From IMG/VR virus record IMGVR_UViG_3300017593_002057, positions 1-47,018 of that record: 47,018 bases of DNA. One strand, 5' to 3'. The position numbers and the translations under genes were made by a program. Below, in pieces: positions 23,755 through 31,757 of this stretch. Numbering within the stretch: the first letter of the stretch is position 1; each line of letters begins with the position of its first letter. The notes under the pieces were generated by a model that saw only the letters and a program-made list of their open reading frames with translations, ran no database searches and was not told where the DNA came from. This stretch comes from a virus.

Positions 23755-26451
23755 TTAACTTTCCTCCTGACAAGCAAAATTTAGATTAAATTCATTACAT
23801 TGAAAATCTAAATTCAAATTATATTTGCTATAATTCAAGTTCAAGTTATATTTGCTATAATCTAAAGTTAATTTACAAGGTGCAAATTTCAATCTTTGAA
23901 ATAATAAAATATCTGTTGAATATCTAATTTCATTTATTTGCAAGAATAAAGCATCAATAGAAATTTGTTTTCCAATTATTTCTAATATTATATCTATAAT
24001 ATAAGCAAAAGATTGCAATTGTCCTAATAAAGAATCAATGTTATAGTTAGCAAATTGTAATTGCTTTAGTAGTAAATCAATATTATAAATAAAAGATTTC
24101 AATTGTTTTAATAAAACATCAACATTATAAGAATCTGATAATAGTTCACTAAATACTGAATCAACATCATAACTAGTAAAACGTAATTGCTTTAAAAAAA
24201 CATCTATACTCCAAACAATTGATTTCAATGATTTTAACAAAATATCGATCTGATAAGCAAAATTTAAGACATTTCTCAGGAGAATATCAAGATTATATTG
24301 AAATTCTACTTCTTCTTCTTTTTGTAATATTAAATCTATGGAATATTGTAGTTGTCCAACTTTACTTAGAATTAAATCAATACTATAATTATTAAATACA
24401 ATCTTTTGCAACAAAATATCTAAACCATAACCAAATTGTCTTAATTCCTTAATTAATATGTCTAAAGTATAAATAGAAGATTTTAATAATTCCAATAAAA
24501 TATCAATGTTATAATATTGATAACACAATTTCTTTATTAATATATCGACATCATAATTTAAAAATTGGATTTTTTCCAATAAAATATCAATATTATATAA
24601 TTTCTCAATTTTCTTTATTATTACATCAATATTATAGGCTAAAGAATTTAATCCTTCTAATAACGAATCAACAAGAATAGTCTTTTTCAATCCATAAAGT
24701 ATTGCATCTATAGAATAATTAATTTCTTTTACAGTCTGTTCATCTCCAATTGTCGAACTTGGTTCTGGGTCAATATACTTACGTACCAGTATCCAATCGA
24801 ATTTGAAATCCGAAGTATCATAAACATTGCTTTGAGTTCGATTTCCTAAATTCAAACTAGTCAAATCATACGTATTAACATAAGAACTACCTTGTTGTGA
24901 ACCATTTAAATTAATTTTAAGATTATCACTTTGATCCTTAATAAATTCAAGAATACCCCAAGAAGTTAAGTTATCACCAACATCATACTCATTTCCATCA
25001 GTATCATATATAGCAAGTTTATCATAACTATCTCGCCATATTTTAAATATCAAATTATTTCCATTCCACCAATACAAACCAGAACCATGACTGGTAGGAT
25101 TCAATTGATAATATCGTGCACGTAATGCAGCATGAGATAATGAATCGTGAGTATGTTTAATTCCAAACGGAAGATGTGTCCAAGTTAAAATACTATTTAC
25201 TACAGAATAATTTCCATTTCCTTGACTACCTTGAACAAAAGTCCATTTATTAGTATCAATGTCCGAACCATCAAAATCGTCAAAGAAAATAAATGTGTTA
25301 TCGCCATTACTTAAATCATTGGCATTAGAACTTCCATAATAAAGATAAATAGTCTTAGTAGAAGAAGCTGGAATAGAAGGAACTTTTACCCAAAGAATGG
25401 CTTCTTGATTATTTTTATCCCATTTTTCTCTCCAAAAATGTAATGGAGTAGTTCCATCAGAATCAGCAAATGCAATATCTGTACCATCATCTTTAGCATG
25501 ATTAAAGTTAAAATTACTAGAATTTAAAACTATTTTTACTTGATAATCTGCAAGATTATTAGAATTTGATGTATTATCTATAGTTATCTGTCTTCTAAAA
25601 TTATAAGGAAGCCATCCTTCTTTTACTATACATATATCAACAGAATAATCAGAAGTTTGATGCTTCAAAATACATACATCACAAGAATAACTACTCGAAT
25701 ATACATATTCTTCTTGTTCCGAAGAAGAAAAACTTGGTTCTGGACTAACATACTTACGAACACGATATGTATCGAATACTGCATTTTCATATGCAAATAT
25801 CCCAAAATGACCATCTGTATAAGAACCATCATTAACATTGATTGATTCAAATAATGAATTATCTGAATTATAAACATAAAAAATCAAATCTCCATTATCT
25901 TTCCATATAACTTTTAAAAAATACCAAATATCTTCAGATAATTCCCCTTGTTTTGAACCACTTGCCAAAAGAGGTTCAGATGCATGGTCTTTTCGAATCT
26001 GAATATCTTTATATGAAGATCTTTGATCAAGTATAAATTGATAACCATTTGCTTCAGTAGATGGTTGTGCAATTTGAATACCAGCAAGTGATGTATTAGA
26101 AGAAGCCTTTAACATTACCCAAGTTTCGAAAATTCTATTCCTGCCAGAATTTTGATCTATTGTTTTAGTCTTATATGATTGATTACCTTCTGCCTTAATT
26201 GCATAATTACCTGTTTTCACATCCGTTGTAGTAAACGAAATCGACAAAGAACCTTGATTAAAATCAGTCGTATTTTCGAAATCATCAAAGAAAATAAATG
26301 TATTATCACCATCGCTTGCATTAGTTGCTTCGGAATTTCCATAATAACAATAAATATCTACATTATTATCCAAATTATCACTAATTTTTACCCAACAATA
26401 TGCTATACGATTGGGACTTGTCCCTTCTACTTTTTCTACCCAAAAGTTCAA
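23755..26451 (-). CDS. Adhesin-like protein, main part (DUF2341 domains plus 14-residue repeats), 5' end out of frame
   Basis: About 898 residues. Order: the end of a first DUF2341 domain, with a LamG-like region following ('NTFIFFDDFENT'); two repeat-like units (CDVCILK, VDICIVK); a second complete DUF2341 domain ('FRRQITIDNT', 'ADYQVKIVLNSS', 'ILWVKVPSIPASSTKTIYLY', 'FIFFDDFDGSDID') with another LamG-like region; about seventeen 14-residue repeats (Y-x-I/V-D-x-L-L-x-x-L) at roughly 580-840; and a short beta tail with repeated 'YSKYNLNL'. It is likely a long virion adhesin. The nominal start is an internal TTG without SD. The true 5' end lies in another frame at 26471-26668, so a single-base frameshift is indicated. 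Confidence 0.75.
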   Translation of the reverse strand: MNFWVEKVEGTSPNRIAYCWVKISDNLDNNVDIYCYYGNSEATNASDGDNTFIFFDDFENTTDFNQGSLSISFTTTDVKTGNYAIKAEGNQSYKTKTIDQNSGRNRIFETWVMLKASSNTSLAGIQIAQPSTEANGYQFILDQRSSYKDIQIRKDHASEPLLASGSKQGELSEDIWYFLKVIWKDNGDLIFYVYNSDNSLFESINVNDGSYTDGHFGIFAYENAVFDTYRVRKYVSPEPSFSSSEQEEYVYSSSYSCDVCILKHQTSDYSVDICIVKEGWLPYNFRRQITIDNTSNSNNLADYQVKIVLNSSNFNFNHAKDDGTDIAFADSDGTTPLHFWREKWDKNNQEAILWVKVPSIPASSTKTIYLYYGSSNANDLSNGDNTFIFFDDFDGSDIDTNKWTFVQGSQGNGNYSVVNSILTWTHLPFGIKHTHDSLSHAALRARYYQLNPTSHGSGLYWWNGNNLIFKIWRDSYDKLAIYDTDGNEYDVGDNLTSWGILEFIKDQSDNLKINLNGSQQGSSYVNTYDLTSLNLGNRTQSNVYDTSDFKFDWILVRKYIDPEPSSTIGDEQTVKEINYSIDAILYGLKKTILVDSLLEGLNSLAYNIDVIIKKIEKLYNIDILLEKIQFLNYDVDILIKKLCYQYYNIDILLELLKSSIYTLDILIKELRQFGYGLDILLQKIVFNNYSIDLILSKVGQLQYSIDLILQKEEEVEFQYNLDILLRNVLNFAYQIDILLKSLKSIVWSIDVFLKQLRFTSYDVDSVFSELLSDSYNVDVLLKQLKSFIYNIDLLLKQLQFANYNIDSLLGQLQSFAYIIDIILEIIGKQISIDALFLQINEIRYSTDILLFQRLKFAPCKLTLDYSKYNLNLNYSKYNLNLDFQCNEFNLNFACQEES

Positions 26452-26470
26452 TAAAGTAGTTCCATCATTT

Positions 26471-26668
26471 TTAGTGAATCTTAATTAAGTCACCAGATTG
26501 ATTTTGATCGCTAGGGAAATTAGATGAATGGCCTTCTACATGGAAATCACATCCTGAAGCACCAGAACTTTCACCTACCTTTAGTAATACTTGATAATCA
26601 GTTCCAGCGCCTGATTGGCCTTGAATGGTTATTTTCTTTCTGTAATTCCAACCATTTAGCCACGCCAT
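26471..26668 (-). CDS. 5' fragment of the adhesin-like gene (first half of a DUF2341 domain)
   Basis: A 65-residue reading frame beginning 'MAWLNGWNYRKKITIQGQSG', the standard beginning of a DUF2341 domain, with SD AGAGGTG before its ATG. It ends at TAA (26473-26471) inside the domain. The frame at 23755-26451 continues the same domain ('RFTKNDGTTLLNFWVEK'). Deleting one of the two A at 26481-26482 joins the halves as D-L-I-R-F-T without a gap. Explanations are a sequencing or assembly error, a disrupted gene, or programmed +1 frameshifting. This fragment alone should not be a functional protein. Confidence 0.75.
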   Translation of the reverse strand: MAWLNGWNYRKKITIQGQSGAGTDYQVLLKVGESSGASGCDFHVEGHSSNFPSDQNQSGDLIKIH

Positions 26669-26690
26669 TTAATATGCACCTCTTAAAAAA

Positions 26691-27107
26691 CTAATCATTT
26701 AGCTTTTTTATCTCCCTATTACCATTTTCATCAATTATCCATAAAAATTTATGTTTCTTTCCCAAAATATATTTAATTCTTCTACCGCCATTTTTACCTA
26801 ATGCAATATAATTACGTCTAAAAATTATTGGTTCTTCGCCTTTTTCCAGAAAAATTTCATAACTGGGAATTTGTTTTGGAAGAACTAATAAACCTTTATC
26901 TAATAGTTTTTTAGCCAATTTAATATCAAATGGATACCAACCAATAATTAATGCATCTTTCTTAGAAACATTCCCATACAATATTTCATTTCCATTCTCA
27001 TCAAATTGTGCTATGCTTTTGCCATTAGCATAAGTAACTTTCCAATAATAAACCCAAGGACGATAAAGTAACAATTTTTCATAAGTTTTAAATAATTTGT
27101 CAAACAT
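26691..27107 (-). CDS. Unknown protein with WKxTYxxG motif
   Basis: A 138-residue protein from ATG at 27107, chosen because AAGGAGG precedes it; the earlier in-frame ATG lies within the hairpin repeat and is not credible. It begins with an aromatic stretch 'LLLYRPWVYYWKVTYANGKS' and holds two similar units ('AQFDENGNEI' and 'WIIDENGNREI'), suggesting an internal duplication of a small beta motif. No signal peptide or membrane segment. It sits between the hairpin repeat and the adhesin-like gene, so a structural or accessory role is possible. Not recognised. Confidence 0.55.
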   Translation of the reverse strand: MFDKLFKTYEKLLLYRPWVYYWKVTYANGKSIAQFDENGNEILYGNVSKKDALIIGWYPFDIKLAKKLLDKGLLVLPKQIPSYEIFLEKGEEPIIFRRNYIALGKNGGRRIKYILGKKHKFLWIIDENGNREIKKLND

Positions 27108-27119
27108 AGTTAACCTCCT

Positions 27120-27179
27120 TTCTTTAAAGACAATAATCCGTCCCATTCTGATAACCCAACTTGAATTATAGAATGGGAC
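27120..27179 (-). repeat. 60-bp hairpin repeat, copy 2
   Basis: The second copy of the element at 3221-3280, same orientation, 57 of 60 bases identical. Hairpin arms are gtcccattct (27140-27149) and agaatgggac (27170-27179). Of the three changes, two (C for T at 27154 and 27155 on the plus strand) turn A-U pairs into G-U pairs in the minus-strand RNA and would be A/C mismatches in a plus-strand RNA. The third falls in an unpaired bulge. As at copy 1, the flank leads directly to the SD of the next gene. Confidence 0.85.
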
Positions 27180-27197
27180 GATTAAAATTAAAAATAA

Positions 27198-27356
27198 TTA
27201 ACCTGTACTTTTGATGAATTCTCTTACTTTTTTAGGAATTTCTTTAAAAGACGGATAAGACTTGCTTCTACATCTATGTGTAAAAATAAAAATTCCATTT
27301 TCATCTATACCAACACTAAATCCCCCTCTCCTTATTGCAAGTTGGCTATTCGACAT
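27198..27356 (-). CDS. Small unknown protein, possibly the 3' remnant of a gene cut by the TnpB element
   Basis: Fifty-two residues from ATG at 27356. The distinctive part 'ENGIFIFTHRCRSKSYPSFK' followed by 'PKKVREFIKSTG' reads like the conserved C-terminus of a short phage protein. The N-terminal residues (SNSQLAIRRGG) overlap, in another frame, the last codons of tnpB. A longer frame from 27452 runs through the probable omega RNA and is unlikely to be native. So the original N-terminus was probably displaced by the insertion. SD is weak (AAGGGA close to ATG). Function unknown. Confidence 0.4.
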   Translation of the reverse strand: MSNSQLAIRRGGFSVGIDENGIFIFTHRCRSKSYPSFKEIPKKVREFIKSTG

Positions 27357-28483
27357 TCCCTTTGGAACTGCCGTTTTAAGCCCCTTTGGCTTAATATAGG
27401 GACGGAATGCTCCTCGGCTACTCTTTCGAGTAAGTTCCATGCTCCCACACAATCAGCGTTTCCCTTAAAACCACACTGACTGCACTGAAACACTTCAACA
27501 CTTACTCGATTCGCCTTATCGGTGAACCCACACACAGGGCATCTTAGGGAACTGTATTGCGGGTTCACCTTTATTACTTGGAAACCTTCCAAGCGTCCCA
27601 ATTCTTCCAATTTGTTTGCTAAATGATTATATGCCCAAGTATTGTTGCGCCTTCTAAATTCTTTTGTGCGATTTCTTTTGCCTTTAAATAATAATTTTTC
27701 AACCACAAAATCAGTATTGGGATAAAGTTTTACTAATAACTTTGCATAATAATTTAGCAATTGTTTTTGCGATGATAATTTTCCTTTATAACTTCTCCAC
27801 TTAGTTCTTATCCTTAAATCTTTTAATTCCTTGCCAAAGATTTTTCCATCAGAAGTAGCAATTGCGTTGTTTAAACCTACATCAATGCCAATCTTATTAT
27901 TGTTTTGTTTTTTCTTTTCTGGAAGTTCTATGAAACATTCCATAAAATAGTCATTGTTAATTTTTAATAATTTAAAGCTTTTTCTCAGTTTTCCTTTTTT
28001 TACCATTTTATTGAATAAGTTCGTTCTTTTACAGGGTATCTTTAACCTGTGTCTTGAATTTAAACTTATAACTGAAAACCAAATATCAAATTCTTTTGTT
28101 TTAAGTTCAGGAATAATATAAGCACTAAATTGATTTAAATCTATTTCTTTTCCTTTAAAATAAGGCCTTTCTTTTTGTTTATTCTTTTTTGCTCCCTTTA
28201 CTATTTGCCAAGCTTTTACCGAAGCATCTCTAATTAATCTTCCGCCTCGACAATATTCTTTTGGTGGATATGAACCTTTTATATCTTCAAAATCCCAAAA
28301 TAATTTTATTTTATGATTAACTTGATCTCGCCAGAATGCAAGCAATTTATTTAATTCTTTAATTTTACCTTTATTTGCATAAATCTTCAATCTGTAAGAC
28401 TTAATCATCATATTCCAAGGATCAAATTTAGTTGACCACTTTCCATTTTTCAATAAGTATTTAATTTTCTTCTTTTTTTTCAT
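27332..28483 (-). CDS. tnpB: TnpB RNA-guided nuclease (IS200/IS605-type), orphan
   Basis: Up to 383 residues. TnpB normally begins near 'MIKSYRLKIYANKGK', so ATG at 28411 or 28408 may be the real start, and the first 24 residues may come from target DNA. RuvC residues are present: Asp in 'GIDVGLNNAIA', Glu in 'FVVEKLLFKG', Asp in 'GNADCVGAWNLL'. The zinc finger CPVC ... CSQC lies between the last two. TnpB is an RNA-guided DNA endonuclease that cuts at a target chosen by omega RNA and helps retain the transposon. No tnpA lies nearby, so movement would need a transposase in trans. It is inserted in the head gene cluster. Confidence 0.88.
   Translation of the reverse strand: MKKKKKIKYLLKNGKWSTKFDPWNMMIKSYRLKIYANKGKIKELNKLLAFWRDQVNHKIKLFWDFEDIKGSYPPKEYCRGGRLIRDASVKAWQIVKGAKKNKQKERPYFKGKEIDLNQFSAYIIPELKTKEFDIWFSVISLNSRHRLKIPCKRTNLFNKMVKKGKLRKSFKLLKINNDYFMECFIELPEKKKQNNNKIGIDVGLNNAIATSDGKIFGKELKDLRIRTKWRSYKGKLSSQKQLLNYYAKLLVKLYPNTDFVVEKLLFKGKRNRTKEFRRRNNTWAYNHLANKLEELGRLEGFQVIKVNPQYSSLRCPVCGFTDKANRVSVEVFQCSQCGFKGNADCVGAWNLLERVAEEHSVPILSQRGLKRQFQRECRIANLQ
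27335..27460 (-). ncRNA. Probable omega RNA overlapping the tnpB 3' end
   Basis: The last ~125 bases of tnpB are unlike the rest: G+C-richer and full of small hairpins on the minus strand, as expected for an omega RNA scaffold. ACTC-GAAA-GAGT (27420-27431) is a GNRA tetraloop hairpin. TTAAGCC/GGCTTAA (27376-27394) is a 7-bp stem. TTCC/GGAA follows. In known IS605 systems the omega RNA spans the tnpB 3' end and the right transposon end, with the guide just beyond. The exact 3' boundary, and therefore the guide, cannot be fixed here. Confidence 0.45.
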
Positions 28484-28664
28484 TTTTCAAAAAAAATAAC
28501 ACTTCAGGTATTAAAAATTTAGTATCAATTCTATGGCTAACTTCTAAATTGCCATCTTTATAAATTTCAAATAAAACTTCATGTTCATCTAAACGTCTAT
28601 AATATCTTGCAATCCCATTCTTTTCCATTAAAACAACAAAATTCAAAAATTTATCATGGATCAT
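28461..28664 (-). CDS. Small unknown protein overlapping the tnpB 5' region
   Basis: Sixty-seven residues: 'MEKNGIARYYRRLDEHEVLF' is preceded by twelve further residues, and an internal ATG at 28628 is an alternative start. No SD is obvious for either. The C-terminus is Lys/Glu-rich (KNEKKEEN) and overlaps the first bases of tnpB, so it may have been altered by the insertion. It overlaps the gene at 28654-28935 by 11 bases. Function unknown. Confidence 0.45.
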   Translation of the reverse strand: MIHDKFLNFVVLMEKNGIARYYRRLDEHEVLFEIYKDGNLEVSHRIDTKFLIPEVLFFLKNEKKEEN

Positions 28665-28935
28665 ACAATTTCATTTCTTTAATAGTTTTTTTCATTAATA
28701 TCAACTGTTTATTCAATTCCGCCAAAAATTGTTCAAATTCCACCGAACCACTTATTTTTTTATAAACCATAATCAATCCTGCTAGAATATCTGAAAAGAA
28801 ATCATATAAACTTTCTTCTTTTGAACTAGAACTAGTATAAAAATAATACAAATTAGAAGACTTAATCATAACGGAAATATGATAATCATCCTTACATTTT
28901 TCTTCAATTATCTTCAATAAATCCTTTAATTTCAT
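28654..28935 (-). CDS. Small unknown protein next to the scaffold gene
   Basis: Ninety-three residues, helical, with 'MKLKDLLKIIEEKCKDDYHI' at the N-terminus, a Ser-rich middle (YTSSSSKEES) and a C-terminal helix 'FLAELNKQLILMKKTIKEMK'. SD AGGAG precedes ATG at good spacing. It lies 10 bases after the scaffold gene and is co-transcribed with head genes. No family recognised. Confidence 0.55.
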   Translation of the reverse strand: MKLKDLLKIIEEKCKDDYHISVMIKSSNLYYFYTSSSSKEESLYDFFSDILAGLIMVYKKISGSVEFEQFLAELNKQLILMKKTIKEMKLYDP

Positions 28936-28945
28936 CAGTTACTCC

Positions 28946-29794
28946 TTAAATAAAATTCTTTTCTGCAAGACTTTTCAATTGTTCTTTACGCTTTTTCTTT
29001 GCTTCTTCCTGCAATTGTAATAATTTCTTTAAATCCTCTATTGTCATATTTCTAATTTCTGCCTGATGCTTTAATTCTTCTTCTGTATATTTCTTTGCTA
29101 TTTCAGATAAATCTTCTTTAGGCTCTTTCTTTTTGCCTTTATCGCCTTCTTCCACAGGTTCATTAATTTTCACTTTTACTAAGTCAGCATTTTCTGGGTC
29201 TTCAAGGAATTTTTTAATATATTCTTCTACTGGAACCTTTATTACATTGCCACGACTAGTTTCTTTCACATGATACCAATCACCATTTTCTTCATCCCAT
29301 ACAAAATCATCTCTGCACAATTTAACAATTCTTTTGGGGTTCTTTGCTATATTATATGCAGAATGTAAAATTCTGCTTTCCAACTGATACCTTCTTAGTT
29401 TGAAAATTTCATCTTTAGAACTATTTAAACCACTTTCTAGTTCTTTGATTTTCTTTTCATATTCTCTTATTTCGGCCTGATATTCTTTTTTCAATTTTTC
29501 AATTTCCCTTTCATGCTGAATTTTCAACTTTTCTATTTCCGAAGCCTCCTTCATCTTTTCTTCTTCTTCTTTTTCCTGATACTGGTTCAATTTTTCTTCC
29601 AATTCGGACATTCTTTGCTTAAGTTCTTCTTCTGCCTTTTCTCTTACTTGCATCTTTTCCTGCAAAATCTTCAATTCTCTTTTTGCTTTTTTAGCTTCTT
29701 CTTCCGCTGCACGTAACTCTTCCTTTAGCTTATCCCTTTGCTCTACAACTTTCTTAAATTCACTTTCAGAAACAAACTTTTTATCTTCAGGCAT
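28946..29794 (-). CDS. Capsid scaffolding protein
   Basis: A 282-residue, highly charged protein. Residues about 10-135 form a long coiled coil of Glu/Lys/Leu heptads ('KELEEKL'-type), typical of internal scaffolds of the gp20/minor structural class. The middle has a small compact segment ('KLCRDDFVWDEENGDWYHV') and the C-terminus is again helical and basic, which would contact capsid subunits. No catalytic motif of a fused protease is seen. SD TTAGGAGG precedes ATG. It lies between portal and capsid genes, the standard scaffold position, although TnpB and accessory genes now separate it from the capsid gene. Confidence 0.7.
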   Translation of the reverse strand: MPEDKKFVSESEFKKVVEQRDKLKEELRAAEEEAKKAKRELKILQEKMQVREKAEEELKQRMSELEEKLNQYQEKEEEEKMKEASEIEKLKIQHEREIEKLKKEYQAEIREYEKKIKELESGLNSSKDEIFKLRRYQLESRILHSAYNIAKNPKRIVKLCRDDFVWDEENGDWYHVKETSRGNVIKVPVEEYIKKFLEDPENADLVKVKINEPVEEGDKGKKKEPKEDLSEIAKKYTEEELKHQAEIRNMTIEDLKKLLQLQEEAKKKRKEQLKSLAEKNFI

Positions 29795-29814
29795 AATATA
29801 TTAAACCTCCTAAA

Positions 29815-31335
29815 TTATTTTTCTTCTTCTTTTTCTTCTTTTGGTTTTTCTTTCCCTTTTTCTTTAGGCCTTTTTGCTTGTTTCTTTACTTTACTTCTTT
29901 TTATTTCTTCTTCACTAGCTGTAAAATCATAGATATCACGGGCCTGACCAAACAATATACCCGCTGAATCTTGTATTTCATTAATAATTTCATCACGATT
30001 TTTCTGAACCATCGGATAAGGACAATTTTCAGTTAATTCTACGGCTAATGCTTTATTGAAGCTCCTGCTAATATTTTTCTTCATCATTTCAAATATGCTG
30101 TCGAAATAATCCATGAAACTCAATGCATTAACATCCCTGCAATAACTGCTGAAATATCTTTTATTAATTTGCCTTTCCTTATTCAAATATCTTAAATAAA
30201 ATTCTATCATTTGGTTTTCAGCACTTTCTAAATGCATAACTTTAGCCTTCAATGTTGCACCAACCAATTCCAATGCAATTCTTCTTGCTCTACTGCTATT
30301 TGTAACGATATCTTCTCTAGTTCCAGCTAAAGCTGTACTCAAATAAATAAAATCTATCATACCATTTATAATGTTCCAAATTGTTCTTAATTGACTAATG
30401 TCTGGTGTAATAAATTGTGGTGGATGGCCTGCGCTTGCTGGATAAGTGAAAACAGATGAAGTTCCAATTTTCTTTAAAACATTCCCTTCTTCTGCTCTAT
30501 TCATTTCTTCTAATTCACCATCATCAGGACAAACCAATTGTGCAAATCCCTGTCTCTCTATCATTTCATCAATTATAGAAGTCCAGTTAAAGATAGTTCT
30601 TGCTAGGTAAGGCATATCATTTGATAAAGGTTCACCTTCACCTAAATTATCCACTTCATCATGCAAAACCCTAATTAACGGAATCTCACCTAAGGGATTA
30701 CTTGCACTTCGAATCGAATTTCCTTCTTCATCAAAAGTATAAATTCTTTCTTTAGTTAATAAATAATAATATATTTTTTCTTCTCTTTCTACAAAAGGAT
30801 TCTTATCATCATATTCAGGCAATCTTATTAATGCCCAATTATAATTCCCAAAGGAATCTAAAGACCAATCAACAACATCTAAATAAGATAATACGTTTAC
30901 ATAAGGCAAGATTCTTTTTTCTAAAACTTCTTTTAGACTTAATGAACCTTGTATATTGTGCGGAACATCAAATCTTAACCAAAGATAAGATTGGCCCATT
31001 AAAGTAGATAAATTAGAAGCTTTGCGCATAATTTTATCAATATTATTGCCTTTTCTATCGGCATTTTCAAAGAAAGGGGCTAAAATGGGTGCATTGGAAC
31101 GTTTAACAGGCGTGGCAAAAATAAAATTAGTAAAAGCATTTATAACTTTTCTAGTGATATTCATATAAGAAGCACGTTTTTTGCGATTCTGGAAAGAATC
31201 ATCGTCTTCCAACGAATGACTAAAAAGTTCATTCTCAATAAAATCTTGTCCACCTAAATAGGCTCTTAGGAAAAACTCATATTCTTCCTTTTTCTTTGTA
31301 TAATTAGGATGTCTTCTTGAAGTATCAAAATTCAC
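29815..31335 (-). CDS. Portal protein
   Basis: A 506-residue protein with the typical portal opening 'RRHPNYTKKKEEYEFFLRAYLGG' in part (RRHPNYTKKKEEY, then LRAYLGG), 'RKKRASYMNITRKVINAFTN' and the wing/stem region 'TRTIFNWTSIIDEMIERQGF' that SPP1-like or DUF4055-type portals show. The C-terminal tail is extremely Lys/Glu-rich. It would form the dodecameric ring at the head vertex through which DNA passes. The start is GTG at 31335 with SD GAGGTG. A promoter at 31358-31386 precedes it, so this is the first gene of the structural operon. No terminase is adjacent. Confidence 0.8.
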   Translation of the reverse strand: MNFDTSRRHPNYTKKKEEYEFFLRAYLGGQDFIENELFSHSLEDDDSFQNRKKRASYMNITRKVINAFTNFIFATPVKRSNAPILAPFFENADRKGNNIDKIMRKASNLSTLMGQSYLWLRFDVPHNIQGSLSLKEVLEKRILPYVNVLSYLDVVDWSLDSFGNYNWALIRLPEYDDKNPFVEREEKIYYYLLTKERIYTFDEEGNSIRSASNPLGEIPLIRVLHDEVDNLGEGEPLSNDMPYLARTIFNWTSIIDEMIERQGFAQLVCPDDGELEEMNRAEEGNVLKKIGTSSVFTYPASAGHPPQFITPDISQLRTIWNIINGMIDFIYLSTALAGTREDIVTNSSRARRIALELVGATLKAKVMHLESAENQMIEFYLRYLNKERQINKRYFSSYCRDVNALSFMDYFDSIFEMMKKNISRSFNKALAVELTENCPYPMVQKNRDEIINEIQDSAGILFGQARDIYDFTASEEEIKRSKVKKQAKRPKEKGKEKPKEEKEEEK

Positions 31336-31357
31336 ACAGGTTCACCTCATTAAACCA

Positions 31358-31386
31358 AGCATAACATAAAAAAGCAAATTTGTCAA
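31358..31386 (-). promoter_or_regulatory. Promoter of the head (structural) operon
   Basis: Minus strand: perfect TTGACA (31386-31381), 17-bp spacer, TATGCT (31363-31358) with an extended TG one base before the -10. It stands in a 58-base gap before the portal gene, the only real gap between the replication side and the head side, so it probably drives the structural operon. Confidence 0.75.
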
Positions 31387-31393
31387 GATTATA

Positions 31394-31738
31394 TTATTTA
31401 ACTAAATGTTTTTCCAATAATTTTTTTCTATTATATTTAGGTAAAGATCTCCAACCTTTTTCGCCTCTATTTTTCATATATGCTTCTTTTTCCCGTTGTT
31501 TTGGAATATTCTCATCAAATGGTTCAGCGCCTTTTTCCCACATTCTATAATCATTAAAATATGTCCCAGGACCAGCTTTAGTTAAATCTATTCCTGGTGG
31601 ACTAGTAATAACCTGATACATTGTACCTTTTGCACCACAAACAGGACAAATCTCTGGTGCTTTATTATGTTCTGAAATAGGTTTTTCTTCTTCAACTATT
31701 GTTCCACATTTTCGACATTTATACTCAAAGCGGGGCAT
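31394..31738 (-). CDS. FmdB-type zinc ribbon protein
   Basis: A 114-residue protein. Residues 1-45 are a zinc ribbon: 'MPRFEYKCRKCGTIVE' then 'CPVCGAKG', giving CxxC-CxxC as in the FmdB/putative regulatory protein family. The rest ('GPGTYFNDYRMWEKGAEPFD', then a basic tail) is a helical extension. Such short zinc ribbons are frequent near phage portal and terminase genes and may bind DNA, but their role is not established. SD TTAGGAGG precedes ATG. It is the last gene before the structural promoter. Confidence 0.65.
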   Translation of the reverse strand: MPRFEYKCRKCGTIVEEEKPISEHNKAPEICPVCGAKGTMYQVITSPPGIDLTKAGPGTYFNDYRMWEKGAEPFDENIPKQREKEAYMKNRGEKGWRSLPKYNRKKLLEKHLVK

Positions 31739-31757
31739 GGTTTTTACCTCCTAAAAT

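Noticed and set aside
23932-24720. CRISPR-like array, because of regular units of about 42 bases
   Set aside because: The units are in-frame coding repeats (14 codons) with diverged DNA and no constant repeat/variable spacer pattern.
26481-26482. Programmed +1 frameshift as the firm explanation for the split adhesin gene
   Set aside because: No known +1 shift signal is visible, and a one-base sequencing or assembly error explains it equally well, so it is left open.
28390-28420. A promoter for tnpB (TTGAAA, 17 bp, TAAATT) upstream of the inner ATG
   Set aside because: The -10 box matches only 4 of 6 bases in a very AT-rich region, and nothing else supports it.
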